Positions 30,401 through 42,792 are shown, counted from the stretch's first letter. The stretch: DNA of 64,000 nucleotides from Carallia brachiata (GCA_021464245.1 JADCRB010000038.1:1015392-1079391); one strand, 5' to 3'. Numbers and translations: made by a program. Notes: a model not told the origin generated them from the letters alone.

Positions 30401-33400
30401 TGCAGGTAATTTCACTGTCTGATAATTTCATGTATGGGAAAAGTTGACTGGGATAGAGTCATGAGCTGAATTGTTTGTTGGCAAAACCAAAAGACAGATG
30501 AGGGTTGTTATTATAATCTTGCTGACTTAATGTTTTAGGCCTGAAAGAGGCTACCCTCTCAGTCCAAAAGGATTTTTTTTTCTTCTAAATTTTGTCTCTA
30601 ATAGGCTACCCTTGCCTATTTCCTGGCATTGAAACAGAATTATTTGAAGAAGGAGAACATCTAGGGCAGGATGACCTGCTGTCTGATATATATGTGATAT
30701 GGGCAAAGTTGACATGGATAGAGTCATGAGCTGAAATTTTTGTTGCCAAAACCATGAAAACAAAGGAGGGGTGTTATTATAACCTTGCTGACTTAATTTT
30801 TTAGGCCTCAAAGAGTCACCCTCTCAGTCCAAATGGGTGTAAAACATTTTTCTAGGAGGCTCTTTGTTGCATTTATGGTTCCTTTGGTTTCAGTCGTGGA
30901 AATCCTTGCTGATTTATCTCTTGTCAGGCCAGTGGAAAACTACTAATTTTAGACAGACTACTTGAGAAGCTACATAAGGCTGGACATCGTGTCCTTCTCT
31001 TTGCTCAGATGACCCACACACTTGACATTCTACAGGTATTATCCTTAAAACTTTAATTAATTCCTTCAACCTGCTTACTGTGATGTTCAATTAACCGTGC
31101 ATTATTTATGTCACTTTATAGGATTTTCTGGAGTTACGTAACTATGCCTATGAGCGTCTTGATGGTTCAGTTCGAGCTGAGGAGCGCTTTGCTGCGATTA
31201 GAAGTTTTAGCGGGCAATCAGGAAGATTGAGTTCTGAATCTGAGCAAGAATATGCTTTTGTTTTTATGATTCTACAAGAGCTGGGGGAGTTGGTTTGAAT
31301 CTTGTTGCTGCAGATACGGTGAGTTTTATTCAAAGCTTCAAAGGATGTTTGATTTTCTGAAATTAGTTCTTATTAATATCGAACTATCATTTTTTTTCGC
31401 GGTACATACAAGTTTTCTATAAAATGCTATCATACCAAGTTGTTCCAATTTTCATTTTATGTGTAAGGATACTGAAAAACCGGGCATTTGTCCATTCTTA
31501 CAGAGAGAGACTATGAATCAAGACTTTTTTCTCGCCATTTGATCTCCTTGACATGAATTTTATTAGTGTTATCAGATTGGCTGGTGTCTAATTTTTCTTG
31601 TCTCTTCTTGAAAATGCCATGTTTCACTTCTGTTAAAACTAATTCTATTTGCATGCTATGAGTTTTTTCATATGCTCATATGACATTATTATTCATGCTT
31701 TGAGTATGAGACTGCTGACTGATGATGCCTGCGAGTCAAATGTAGCTCAAAGCATAGAGTTATAGCAGCTCTGGTATGATTTAGTTTAACGTTATATCTG
31801 CAGAAACAGAGTTCGAGTTTAGGAGACGTTAAGAACATTCAATGGTTGTATGGTTTGTGACAGGTTCATCAGTCCTTAAAAATTACTTGAGGGACTGCTT
31901 CAATGTCATCGAGATTCCTTATGAGCTCTTGATGATTTTTTTTTTTTTTTTAATGTATTTGATGTCTGCAGGTCATATTCTATGAGCAAGATTGGAATCC
32001 CCAGGTTGATAAGCAGGCTCTACAGCGGGCACACAGGATTGGTCAAATGAATCATGTGTTGTCCATAAACTTAGTCACAAGACATTCTGTGGAGAGGTTA
32101 GAATCGCTTGTGTTGATCTTTTTGAGAAAGGACTTTCTTATGTTGATCCTTGGTGTTTCAATAAAAACTTTTCGTTCTGTTGGATTAAGTCAAATATGTT
32201 GAATTAGGTCATTATGAGGAGGGCTGAGAGAAAGTTGCAGCTTAGTCATAATGTTGTTGGTAATGAACTTGTGGAACAAGAGGGAAAGGAAGCAGGGGCT
32301 GAAACTGGCGATTTGCGGTCTATCATACTTGGATTGCATTTGTTTGACCCTGCAGACATGAACAGTGACAAGTCAGATGAATCAAATATGTCAGAATTGA
32401 ATGATATGGTAGAGCAAGTAATTGCAATGCGTCATGTTCAGAGATACACCAAGGATGACAGAAAGTGTGAGCTGAATATAATGGACCAAAAGAAAGGATT
32501 GGATGTGGAATTTTCTGCTGTTTCTGGCTATGATCCTGGTCTTGATGAGGCATCCTATCTCTTGTGGGTTGAGAAATTTAAGGAAGCATCACTATCTAGT
32601 GGCAATCAGGTCTTGGAGCTGGGAAAGAGAAAGACTGTATCCGAGGAAAAACCTCTTAGACTTGAGGCTGCAAGGAAGAAAGCAGAGGAGAAAAAGCTAT
32701 CTAGATGGGAAGCACTTGGATACCATTCGCTGTCTGTCAAAGATCCTGACCGCCTTTTGGATGCTGATGTTTTGTCAGATTCTGGTTCTGTTCACTTTGT
32801 TACTGGAGATTGTACACATCCAGCAAAAGTCTGCCCATCTGAGCCCACTATCATATTCAGGTAATCTTTTCTACAAAAAATTCTTCACATTCTTGTGAAT
32901 GAACTGATTCAGTGAAATGAAGACGCCTGATTGCCGCTTCTACGTGCTTCGTATTTGATGTCTAATACTCTACCAATTGTCATCTTTGATTTTTCCTGCC
33001 CTAGTAAGTGTGTTAGTCCTAGCTAGAGTATACCCATGTATATATTTTTATTTTGCTCGTAGCTTCAGCGGGTACTGTTTTTGCAGTTGTATTGATGACT
33101 CTGGAAATTGGGGCCATGGAGGAATGTTCAATGCACTGGCGAAACTATCTTCAACTGTGCCTGACATGTATCGACGGGCTTCTGAATTTCGGGATCTTCA
33201 TCTTGGTGATCTGCATCTCATAAGAATTAATGGTTAGATAATATGTTTGCGCTTCCTGTATCTTATCAATTTATTATCCAGACTACCTGATGTGTAATTT
33301 ATGCACAGAAACAGAAAAATTAATGTGCACATGCATTCAAACATAAATTTTATCATTGTTTAGAAGCTTTCTGAAGAGGTGTGTGGCAGGTAAATAGCTC

Positions 33401-35031
33401 CCTAGAAATAGACAGGTTAAATTCAGTATGCATTGGAACTATTCATTTTATTTATTTTGGTTGGCTTTACCAAACTGTAATTTGGATATCGGTAAACTGC
33501 TTTACCAATGTGCTTATAACCCATAGTGTATGGAATGGCTATTCTCCTTACAGCTACACTAGAGATGTTCCTCACTGGCTCTTGTTATGTGTTATAGTTT
33601 CAATTTATGCAGGGATCAAACTTTCTGTCGTTCGTTATTTATTTGCAGCACTGATTCCAAGTTAGTTGACATTAAATTATGTTTTTTTGGATCCATTAAA
33701 GTATTAGCACTTGAGGATGCGTTAGATACATGTGGTGTTCACTTTGTTTAATGCTTCCTTTCCTTCCTGTTGGAGAAAAAAAGGTATCCTACTGAATTGC
33801 ACCCATGATTGTGTTTCCAACATGATGGTAAAATTTTTTTATTTTTGAAATATGAATAACTTACTCCGACTCTGACAAACTCTTTGATGATGGTCATAGA
33901 GCAAAATCTGAGCTGCTATGAGATTAAAATTCTTTATTTTTCTTTCCTTTTTAAAAATTTGTGATGATTGGCTGATCAAACTGATATGCAAAATCTGTGA
34001 ACAGTTTGTTCCATCATATGCATTTGTGGGCTTTATTTCGACATTTTTGCTGTTGAAAGATGTTTTCTAGTTGGTTGTATTTGTAAATCTAGCTCACCTC
34101 AGTTCCTGTAATGCAGAGGAAGATGGTGAACAGGGAACTGAAGGTGGTAGCCCTCATTGGGTTGCTTTGGCTGTTGTGCAATCATATAATCCTAAACGCA
34201 AAGTACCCCGCAGCAGTATCTCTATTCCTGATTTGGAACGATGCCTATCAAAGGTGTCATTTGCAGCATCTCAAAATTCTGGTATAATTTTGTCATGGTA
34301 CAATTTTTTTTTTAATTTGGTTGTGATTTATGTTGATTGGCTGTGTTGATGGACTATAGATTAAACTTTATTGATGTGGTTGCTTGTTTTGTTTTTAGTG
34401 CCACCAAGCATCTATTGAAGGTGGATGAGTCTAGTAAACCCACAAATTTTACTCATAAGAATTTAGTTACTGCATTAATGGCTCTAAAGCGGTGAAAATG
34501 TGGAACTACACGGTAGAATGGACCACTGAGCAGCAGGCTGATATAGTTTTTTTTTTTTTTTGGTTGTATGAAAAAGGATGGTCTTAACGTGCAGCAAAAA
34601 CTTAAGTGTTAATGAGTTACGTGCCTTCTATAAAATTTTACCATTAAATGTGTTAAGTGGGGTCCTTAACTCTAGGAACTTTTTCATGTCAATCACGTTA
34701 CCCAATTTTTTTGTGTTGATCTTTTTATAAAGCTTCAATCCATATGCCTCGTATTGGGTATCAAGATGGATCAGATCGCTCGCAATGGTATACCGTGGAA
34801 CGTCTCCTAAGAAAATACGCTTCTGTTGATGGAATAAAAATCTATGTGTACGTCCCCTTTTTCCAAACAAAATGAATACAAATGTTCGGTGCTTATTATT
34901 ATTTTTATCATCATCATCATCATCATAATTATCATTGTCAACCTTATATATGAATCTTGCTCCCCTTAGTGCATGACAGCAAGTTGATACCACCTTATCT
35001 ATGCAGGTATTATCATCCTCGATCCTCTTGA
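26860..35031 (+). CDS. CHR10: SNF2-family ATPase with C-terminal macro-like domain (CHR10/ALC1 type), 17 exons, with apparent frameshifts
   Basis: Exons: 26860-27040, 27517-27524, 27904-27981, 28109-28269, 28391-28522, 28923-29124, 29819-29953, 30061-30178, 30316-30405, 30928-31035, 31122-31318, 31972-32096, 32208-32860, 33087-33232, 34117-34281, 34733-34847, 35007-35031. Motifs in order: Walker A GDEMGLGK (about 61-68), DEAQRLKN (about 177), [48 protein letters not shown] and QRAHRIGQ. The C-terminal part ([42 protein letters not shown]) fits the macro domain of ALC1/CHD1L-like remodellers. It is the match of Arabidopsis CHR10 (At2g44980), a nuclear nucleosome remodeller thought to respond to ADP-ribose. 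Exons 3, 6, 11 and 12 are each one base short of the phase their neighbours need, so as written the frame breaks; corrected length would be about 880 aa. Either assembly errors or a recent pseudogene. Confidence 0.85.
27320..27363. repeat. 22-bp direct repeat in CHR10 intron 1
   Basis: Two head-to-tail copies of a unit containing GCAAATTATATCAACTCTTC, followed by long pyrimidine and TTTTG tracts to 27476. No function suggested. Confidence 0.6.
30604..30860 (+). pseudogene. Decayed tandem duplicate of CHR10 exon 9 and its intron
   Basis: Homologous to about 30345-30595. It holds a second, damaged version of exon 9 (TTTCCTGGCATTGAAACAG, TTTGAAGAAGGAGAACATC) followed by the same intron blocks (GATAGAGTCATGAGCTGAA; TTGCTGACTTAAT; CCCTCTCAGTCCAAA). 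The copy lacks the acceptor of exon 9, and the donor position reads CAGGATGA instead of CAGGTAAT, so it should be skipped. Exons 9 and 10 of the gene join in phase without it. Confidence 0.75.
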
Positions 35032-35207
35032 GGCTTGAGGTGTGTTGTTGTAATGTTTTTATACCGGTGTCTTCAATGTTCTTGACTTCTGTTCCTTCAT
35101 AACATGGTAAGTTAAGATGTCAACAACATTTTACCTTCCCTTGCTTTTTGGGATGTTTTATGTATATTCTCCATCTTAGCGTTGTCGACTGTTTGATTTT
35201 GTGGCAA

Positions 35208-36245
35208 AGAATAAATTTCATAATTACCAAAAAGAAAGACCTAAACATCAAGTGTTATAGTTAGCAATTGCAATAAAGGTTATGAACTGCATAAGAATAA
35301 GGATTTCTGGCTTGGATCGTAGGCTAATTGGAATGGGAAATACCATATGTTTGAAAATGAATAAATAAGTGACTAAGGTTTCTGGCTGCGATTGAATCAC
35401 ATAAAAGTGATACATTGTCTTCGATTGCTTTTGCAGGATGTTCCACCAACTCATCATCTTCACCTAAATTGTGTCCAAGTAACATTTCATATTTATTTAT
35501 TTTTTTAACGGCTAGTACTATTTGAAATTTATTGTTAAGATCTATTATTGGTGTACCGAGCTGAGCAAGCAGGTTTTTTTTTTTTTCCTTTTTCTGTTGT
35601 GATGTTCATTGTGGAATTTAAATTTAAAATATCATGTCCTGAAAGCAGAGGTGTGACCTGTGGTCAATTTTTATTTTAATCTTATTAGACTTGTGTAGAA
35701 AGGTTCTATGTGGCTAAATGATTAAATTTCGTGGTCATCCAAAAAGAAACCTAAAATTCAAGTATTATAGTTATTAGCAATTGTAATAAAGGTTATGAAG
35801 TGCATGAGAATCAGCTTTTCTGGCTTTTATTGCTCGTAGTCTAATAGGAATGGAAAATGTTGCATACATCTGGAAGTTCATGGAACTTCTAATGATTGAA
35901 AATGAATGATTAAGTGACTTGTTTCTGGATGCTATAGTATCACACAAAAATGAGGCATAGTCTTCACTGTGTTTTTGCTGGCAATTTACTGTTTCCTTTA
36001 CTTCAATAAAAGTAAATCCGAGTAACATTCCACATTTATTTATTTTTTGATAAGTACTATTTCAAATTTATTGTTAAGATCATATTGTTGGTGCTACTAA
36101 GTTGCAGCAAATGGATTATCTTTTGTCTTCTTTTCTTTTTCCTGTTATGACATCTATGGTGGATTTCAATGTGAAATGTCAAGTTCCTGGAAGCAAAGGT
36201 GTGATCTTGGGTCAATTCTTATTTAATCTTGTTATACTTGTGATG
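35208..36245. repeat. Diverged tandem duplication, unit about 510 bp
   Basis: The first unit (about 35208-35715) and second (about 35716-36245) share an ordered set of blocks: AAGTGTTATAG/AAGTATTATAG, TAATAAAGGTTATGAA, AAAATGAAT then AAGTGACT, CACATTTATTTATTTTTT, TTTATTGTTAAGATC, GTGTGA and TCTTATTAGACTTGTG. A partial third copy of the last block follows at about 36261-36320. Divergence is clearly higher than in the 212-bp repeat at 26163. Confidence 0.65.
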
Positions 36246-36419
36246 TATTTACCAAGTTCATTAGGTATGACTTTGGGTCATTTCTTATTTGATCTTGTTA
36301 GACTTGTGACATGTTTACAGAGTTCATTCTTAATGTCTAGTGGCCCTGTGAAGCTTGAGGGCAGGTTAAGCTTGTGGAAAGGTTGTTACTTCCATTAAGA
36401 AGTGTGATGTTCTGTAATC

Positions 36420-36600
36420 ACAAACAAAAAAAAAACCAAGGGTGTCCCAAGCTCCCACACTCTGGGGTCTTGGGAAGGTTAGATGGATGTAGCCTCACTC
36501 TTGTTTTTATGGAGAGAATGTTTTGGCAACTCAAACAAATGATCTTCATGTCACAATGGAGTAACCTTGTGGTTACACAAATGCTTGTGCTCCTCAATAT
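36420..36600 (-). mobile_element. SINE of the TS/Au-like type, minus strand
   Basis: Read on the minus strand: TTTGAGTTGCC (box B-like), ATTCTCTCCATAAAAACAAG, GTGAGGCTACATCCATCTAA, CCTTCCCAAGACCCC, GAGCTTGGGACACCC and then a T-rich end. This order is typical of a widespread plant tRNA-derived SINE body that ends in a T run. The open frame on the opposite strand (36374-36691) is a by-product of the element. Confidence 0.6.
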
Positions 36601-38368
36601 GACTTGCTTTCAAAAGTCTGTAAAGCTTCTTACTTTGTTGAACCAATCGGCGCTTTTCCATCCATGGTTCCATCTGAATATTTTATTGTAGATTTTGATT
36701 TTACGGAAACAAATGTGGATAAATAAAATAGCTCAGCTTTGTTAAATGAAACGCAATTACCCAAGAAGCTATTATGGTTTTGATTAGAGGCCTTTATACG
36801 AGCTCGATGATTGATGCGGCTTGTTGGCTGTTTTAGACGAACGTTACAAATTGAATGTGATTCTAGTGTTTTTACATGTAAAATTCTTGTGGAAGAATTG
36901 TGTAGAACAGATTATAGACAGGGTCAGGATTGCATAATACTTGGTGGGGATAGTTGATAATTTCCACTTGAATCTTGATGTACCAGTTCGGATTAGCCAC
37001 TTCCTTTATTAAGAAATTGACAATGCTTTGATTCCATCCCCTTCAGCTGGTCCATTTGGAAGAGAGAAATGGGTTGATAAAATGGTCTTTGTGAAGCACA
37101 GCAGATTGATAAGATAAGGTGGTTTTGGAGGGAGCATCCGGAGATGGAGGATTCACTCATATGTGTACAACGATGAATTCATGGTATTGAAGGTATCTAA
37201 ATACACGATTGATCGCAGAATGGGATTTTGACAGAGCAAAGCACTTTTCCCACTATTTTGTACAGATTTAAGATTTTTCATGCAGCACAAACACGTCCGT
37301 TTTTGAGTTTCTGTTCTAAAAATGGGTAAGTTTTTAAGACTCTGTTGCGGTACATAATAAGAGAGCATTGGGGTCCCTCTCCGAGGAAAAGTAGAGTGCA
37401 AGATTTTGGTTTCCCTCTCGCTCTCTGCATATGCCTTAATGCACGCTGAACAGGCCAGACTACTCCCCCTTGTCATGTTATGCAGGCGGTGTCTGGTGCT
37501 GCTGCCATGCAAGATAAAGAGGAAAAGTTCTTTCCTATGACTGCTTACAGCATAAAAATAATTCCTTTAAGCTCGGCAACTTTGGTTAGCCATGTGCTAT
37601 AATAAATAAACATTGGTTTAACCCCCCCAAAAAGACCCCCTGGTTTTAGTTCGTGAACTTTGCATTATCCATTGGGAGAACCACAAATGCCCTTAATTCG
37701 TGAATGAATTTTCAGTTATATTACTTGTATACTTAGATCCTTTTTCAAGAAATTCGTTCCAAGTCGCCTAAGCTAAGGTCTCACTATGTATTCGTGTCCT
37801 CCTGAACATGGTGGCCTGGCCACCTCGGTGAAAATCTCAGCTTAGAATATGTTGGGTTAAGTTGTGTTGGTACTTGGTAGTGTCTCTGCCTACGAACTCA
37901 CGGCAAGCCTTTTTTTTTAACTTTTTTTTATGTGTGTGTATCAGCCAGCAGTTTTGCAATTAATTATTCTTGATGGCAAACTCATTCTTGGAGTCACTAA
38001 TGTATTGCGAGGCTTTTTTTCTAATTAGTTTATCTTTTCAAACTCAATGCATGTAAAGAGAAGGTAAGTTAGAATTGGGTTGAGCATATCGCTCCAGGAA
38101 AAGAAAATTGAGAAATTGAAAAGACGAAAACAAGAAAAGAAGGCGACAGATTGTCAGCATCTTGAAGCCTTTCATGCTTTCAACCGTAATAACCCAAAAA
38201 ACCACCAAATAAGTGTAGCATGGGCAATTTTTATATATTCATGCTAGTCTTTCTGACCACCCACCTTTGTCCAAGAACACCCCCTTAGCTCTCATTTATA
38301 ACCTTCTGTTCTGTGATAATTACTGCATTGTCTTCTTAACAAAACCATCTAGAGATCAGACTCTTGAG

Positions 38369-39751
38369 ATGTCGAAAATGGACAATAATGGTGCTCCAGA
38401 ACACAACCTGTTCAGGCGTGTTGCGACTCCAGGGAAGGCAACAGTACTGGCAATAGGCAAGGCCTTCCCGGAGCAACTTATTCCTCAGGAATGCTTGGTG
38501 GAGGGCTACATTCGGGACACCAAGTGCGAAGATGCGTCTATTAAGGAGAAATTGGAGCGACTTTGTAAGTTGTTTTATTATTACTGATCGGTACAATTTC
38601 GAGTATATATTTTTCTAGCTAAATGTTCAGGACTTCCCAAAAGAGGTGCGATATATAACTTCGTAGATTAATCTCGTGCAAGCAAATTTCCACTCCACAA
38701 TTGAGCATTTGCTTCCAGCTTGAAACTGTAAAAAGTTCGTATTACCGCTGCAGTCACCATGAATTTCTCTCTTTTGCTAGGTAAAACCACTACTGTCAAG
38801 ACAAGGTACACGGTGATGTCCAAGGAGATCCTAGACAAATACCCTGAACTTGCCACTGAGGGCTCCCCTACAATCAAGCAACGGCTTGAAATAGCGAACC
38901 CGGCAGTTGTTGAAATGGCAAGGGAAGCAAGCCTTGCCTGCATCAAGGAATGGGGAAGACCAGCAGAAGATATCACCCATGTTGTCTACGTTTCTTCCAG
39001 CGAGATACGGCTGCCAGGCGGTGATCTTTACCTTGCCAGTCATCTTGGCTTGAGGAAAGACGTTGGCCGTGTAATGCTCTACTTTCTAGGCTGTTACGGT
39101 GGTGTTACTGGTCTTAGAGTTGCCAAGGACATAGCTGAAAACAACCCGGGAAGCCGTGTTTTGCTGACTACTTCTGAAACTACCATACTTGGTTTTAGGC
39201 CACCGAACAAGGCACGCCCTTATGACCTTGTTGGGGCTGCACTCTTTGGTGATGGAGCCGCAGCAGCAATCATTGGAGCCGACCCTGTGATAGGCAAAGA
39301 GACTCCTTTCATGGAATTGAATTGTGCTGTTCAACAATTCCTGCCAGGCACACACAATGTTATCAACGGACGCCTCTCTGAAGAGGGCATAAATTTCACA
39401 CTTGGAAGGGATCTTCCTCAGAAGATTGAAGACAACATTGAGGAATTCTGCAAGAGGCTTATGTCAAAGGCCGGTTTAACCGAGTGCAATGACCTGTTCT
39501 GGGCTGTCCATCCGGGCGGACCGGCAATACTTAACCGGTTAGAGAGCATCCTGAAATTAGATAGCCAGAAGCTGGAGTGCAGCAGGAGGGCTCTGATGGA
39601 CTATGGAAATGTTAGCAGCAATACGATATTCTATGTCATGGAGTATATGAGGGAAGCTTTGAAGAGAAATGGAGGTGGGGAAGAATGGGGGCTCGGCTTA
39701 GCATTTGGCCCTGGAATTACTTTTGAAGGCATCCTTCTTCGAAGCTTATAA
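38369..39751 (+). CDS. LAP6: Type III polyketide synthase, LAP6/PKSA-like (sporopollenin), 388 aa
   Basis: Exons 38369-38564 and 38781-39751 (196+971 nt). The single intron splits a Cys codon (LERLC|KTTTVKTRY), the usual site in plant chalcone synthase-type genes. Active-site residues: Cys170 in LGCYGG, His309 in WAVHPGG and Asn342 in YGNVSSN; GFRPPNKARPYDLVGAALFG and LAFGPGITFEG complete the thiolase fold. Start MSKMDNN and segments such as RDTKCEDA, SPTIKQRLEIAN and GLGLAFGPGITFEGILLRSL match Arabidopsis LAP6/PKSA better than LAP5/PKSB or chalcone synthase, from memory of those proteins. The enzyme condenses medium or long-chain (hydroxy)acyl-CoA with malonyl-CoA to alkyl-pyrones for pollen exine in the tapetum, at the endoplasmic reticulum. 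The frame is complete and undamaged. Tapetal expression is expected from the family, not shown here. Confidence 0.92.
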
Positions 39752-42700
39752 TCTGTTCCTTTCCTCAGTTTGCAACAAAGAATTTTATTGTCTTCAGCTA
39801 AAGCTACTTATGTAAGTTTTATTAAAACAACAAATTAAGCAGCAAAACCAGAAAAAGGGATAGAAAAAGTTTCTGGGGGTATTCTCAGTGCAGCTGGAAG
39901 TAATAATTTGATTCAAATCCGATGGATTTGAGGACCAACTTCCTAGTCGTAACTAATTTGCTATTACTAAATTAGCACAAGATATAATTGTTTTCTTTTT
40001 CCTCTTTACTTGCTAGGCACCAACGACCGGTCACAAAATAGACATTGAGTTGAGTTGGTCGCACATAATGATTGGCCCAAATTACACCGCATTTCATTCA
40101 ATTACTGCATATCACAATTGAAAGATAAAATGTGGAGAAATAAAGAAAACAGGAAAAAGAAGAGAGTGAGTAGAGAGAAAGTATAAAGAGAACGGATAAT
40201 TTATTTTGGGCCACAAAATTGGTTTGGTGTTTTTTTTTTTTTTTTTCTCTCTTAAATTTGGTGTGAAGTTTACTTGAATCATTAAAGGAAGTCAAATTTA
40301 AATATTTTGAATATATAAAAGTTATTGAGAAAATTATATCTTTTAAGAGATATTTCAATAGTTAAGATTTAAAATTTCTTTTTTTGAGATATTGAGTAAT
40401 AATTTTGGAAGATGTGTGAGATATATAAGAATAAAAAAATTATTTTCATTATATAATTTACTTTCTAATCTATTTCTTAATAAAAAAAGAAAATTTTGAT
40501 TATTATTTTTTCCTCAAATTGTTTTAAAAAAAATTGTATATTTTAAATTAAAACGGAAAATTTTGATATTTTTATGAGTCTTTGTTTTTTTAACAGTAAC
40601 AACAGAATTAATCCAAAGAAAGTGCAGAGTAACAGTAAAAACAGAGTGAGTAAAAATAAAGTTTGAGATTTGAATTTTAATCCTCGTACACAGTAATTAC
40701 ATTGGGTAGAAGCCAATCTTAACCTGGCACATAAAAAAAAGAGAAAACGAAAAAGCCTAATCTTAACGGTAAAAAAAGTTGAGAAAACGTAACCTATCAG
40801 GAGCCCGTGGACACTCCTATAAGCACATTCCAGAGGACTCGACCGGCGCCGGGAAACTGTGGGTGTAAAGAAAAGTGCCCATGTTGAAGGTGTCAACTGG
40901 GTGCGACTCCGTCTGACACGTTGTACATATTCTGAATCTCAATTTTGGCTGTTTTCCAATCTCAATACCACGTGGATATCCACGTTCCAAGGACTCATTT
41001 TGTTCAACAATCCCAAACTTCGACTCTGACGTAGATATGGCGAAATATTTTTCAATCCGAATGGATGTATTAGCGGCAAATGTTATCTGTCAAATAACTT
41101 GGGACTACGGTTATGTTTGGATATTTTTTAAGGGGAAGAAAAAGGAAAAGAAAATTTTAAAATTTTTTACTTTTTTTCTATTTATTTTCTATCAATCCAA
41201 ACAATTATGTTTTACTTTTTCTCTCATAAATTACTATTTATTTTCTTTCTTACAACTTTCTAATTATTACTTTTTTTCAATCATACTATCATTATTATTA
41301 TACTATTTTCTATCATTTCCTTTCTATTCATTTTCTACTCAAATTCTCACCATCCAATCACAGCATACGAGCTCTGCTATTGATTTAATATTTATTAATA
41401 TTGTAGTTATTGTGTAAAAAATATTTTTTAAGTTTAATAGTATTAAAATAATAAATTTATTTTTTAATTGTGATTAAAAAAATTTAAATAAATAAAAATT
41501 TTTATTCTGATTTTAATTTATAAATTTAATAATCGTCGTATTAAGAATAAAATTTTTTCTATTAAAAGAAGAATATATGTATATTAAACTGACCTCAGGG
41601 TCTATTCTTTCGGCCAAAATAATGTTTTTTTAAAAAAAAAGAAAGAAACGACGTCATCTTGTATTGTGTTTGGGAGAGAAAAAATAGAAGGGGCAGAGAA
41701 AAGTGAAAAAATTAACATAAATTATTATATTTAAAAAATATTTAAAAAGTGAGAAAGAAAAAAATTATTAATTTCTCTAATACTTTCCACCCATAAAAAT
41801 TAATTATTCCAAAAATTGAGAAAAATTATTATTTCTCATACTAAATTTATTAAATAACTCAATTATCTATCATATAATTTAAAAATTATAATTTTATCTA
41901 AATAAAATATTTAAATAAAATTTATTATAACCATAAAATTATTTCTCTAATATATTTTATATTTTTCTCTTCCACTTTTTACCTATTTTTCTTTTTTTAG
42001 TCGGCTACTTTTTTTCTAAATAAAAAATATATAATTTTTCTTTCTCACATTATCTCTTTTTAAATACAAGAAAAAATAAAAGAGTCGTGTTACGTGGATA
42101 CATAAAAGAAGACGCAAAAAAGATAAAAATTTTTTTTTTGTAATCAACTAACTTATTTGTATAATAAGACGTCTAATTTCTACAATAAAAAATAAATAAA
42201 AATTTTTTAAAAATTTTATTATAATAATTCAATATCTCATTACACAAAATAATCAACTAATTACACAAAACAATTTTCTCTTTTTTTCTACATCCACATT
42301 TTTCCATCAGCCAAATATTTTTTAAAATAAAAAATATTCATTTCTTCTAATAATCATCCCCTACTTTTCTTTCCCCCTCCCCGACTTTCCTCTCTTTCAA
42401 GAATTTTATTTCAAGACAGTATTAGCCTCCAAGCGCAATCTCGGTTCTTTTCGTGCCCAACCATCCACCTCGTCCTAAAATTCTCAAATTACCTCTCCTA
42501 CTCTCCGTTTTACATTTCTGATTCATTCAAATTTATCTGCATTTCGATTGCAATATTATTCTCTCGATCTATCCACAAATCCGGAAAGAAAGACTGAGCG
42601 AGGTCTCTAAATTTGGAGGTATGTTTTTTATTTTATTTTAAAAAAAATTTCATACCTAATTCTTGATCTCTGAGTTTTAACATCGGAAAAATATTGTATA

Positions 42701-42792
42701 TTTGACGACAAAGTTTGATTTGATTGAAATTGATCGTTAATAATGAAGAAAAAATTGGTTGTAATTTGTCAGGAAAAATTAAAAAAGATCGA
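39752..42792. other. AT-rich intergenic DNA with MITE-like elements
   Basis: Holds the LAP6 3' untranslated region, a possible SINE remnant near 40330-40490 (TTTTCATTATATAATTTACT, T-rich), low-complexity tracts at 41110-41350 and 41560-42070, and a family 2 MITE at 42092-42302. 42350-42792 is the likely promoter and leader of the hydrolase gene. No coding region is supported. Confidence 0.45.
42092..42302. mobile_element. AT-rich MITE (family 2)
   Basis: Outer ends ACGTGGATACATAAAAGAAG and, inverted on the right, CTACATCCACATTTT. Inner arms GTAATCAACTAACTTATT and ATAATCAACTAATTACAC are also inverted relative to each other. The centre AATAAATAAAAATTTTTT is shared with 13535-13735. No coding capacity. 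Confidence 0.5.

Larger units (their letters stand above)
35032..38368. other. Intergenic between CHR10 and the LAP6-like gene
   Basis: Starts with the CHR10 3' untranslated region. Contains a diverged tandem duplication (35208-36245) and a SINE on the minus strand (36420-36600). After 36700 I see no repeats or coding regions. TTTATATATTC at about 38230, some 140 bases before the LAP6 start, could be a TATA box. Confidence 0.45.

Noticed and set aside
34628..34993. 121-codon open frame on the minus strand with an Asp/Asn run
   Set aside because: It is antisense to CHR10 exon 16 and intron 16, and the Asp run comes from a TCA repeat near 34908-34926. No protein-like pattern.
36374..36691. 105-codon open frame on the plus strand
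   Set aside because: Most of it lies on the reverse of a SINE; no start context or splice partner.
38200..38368. Defined LAP6 promoter elements
   Set aside because: A TATATATTC word is present, but in such AT-rich DNA it is not specific enough for a separate feature.
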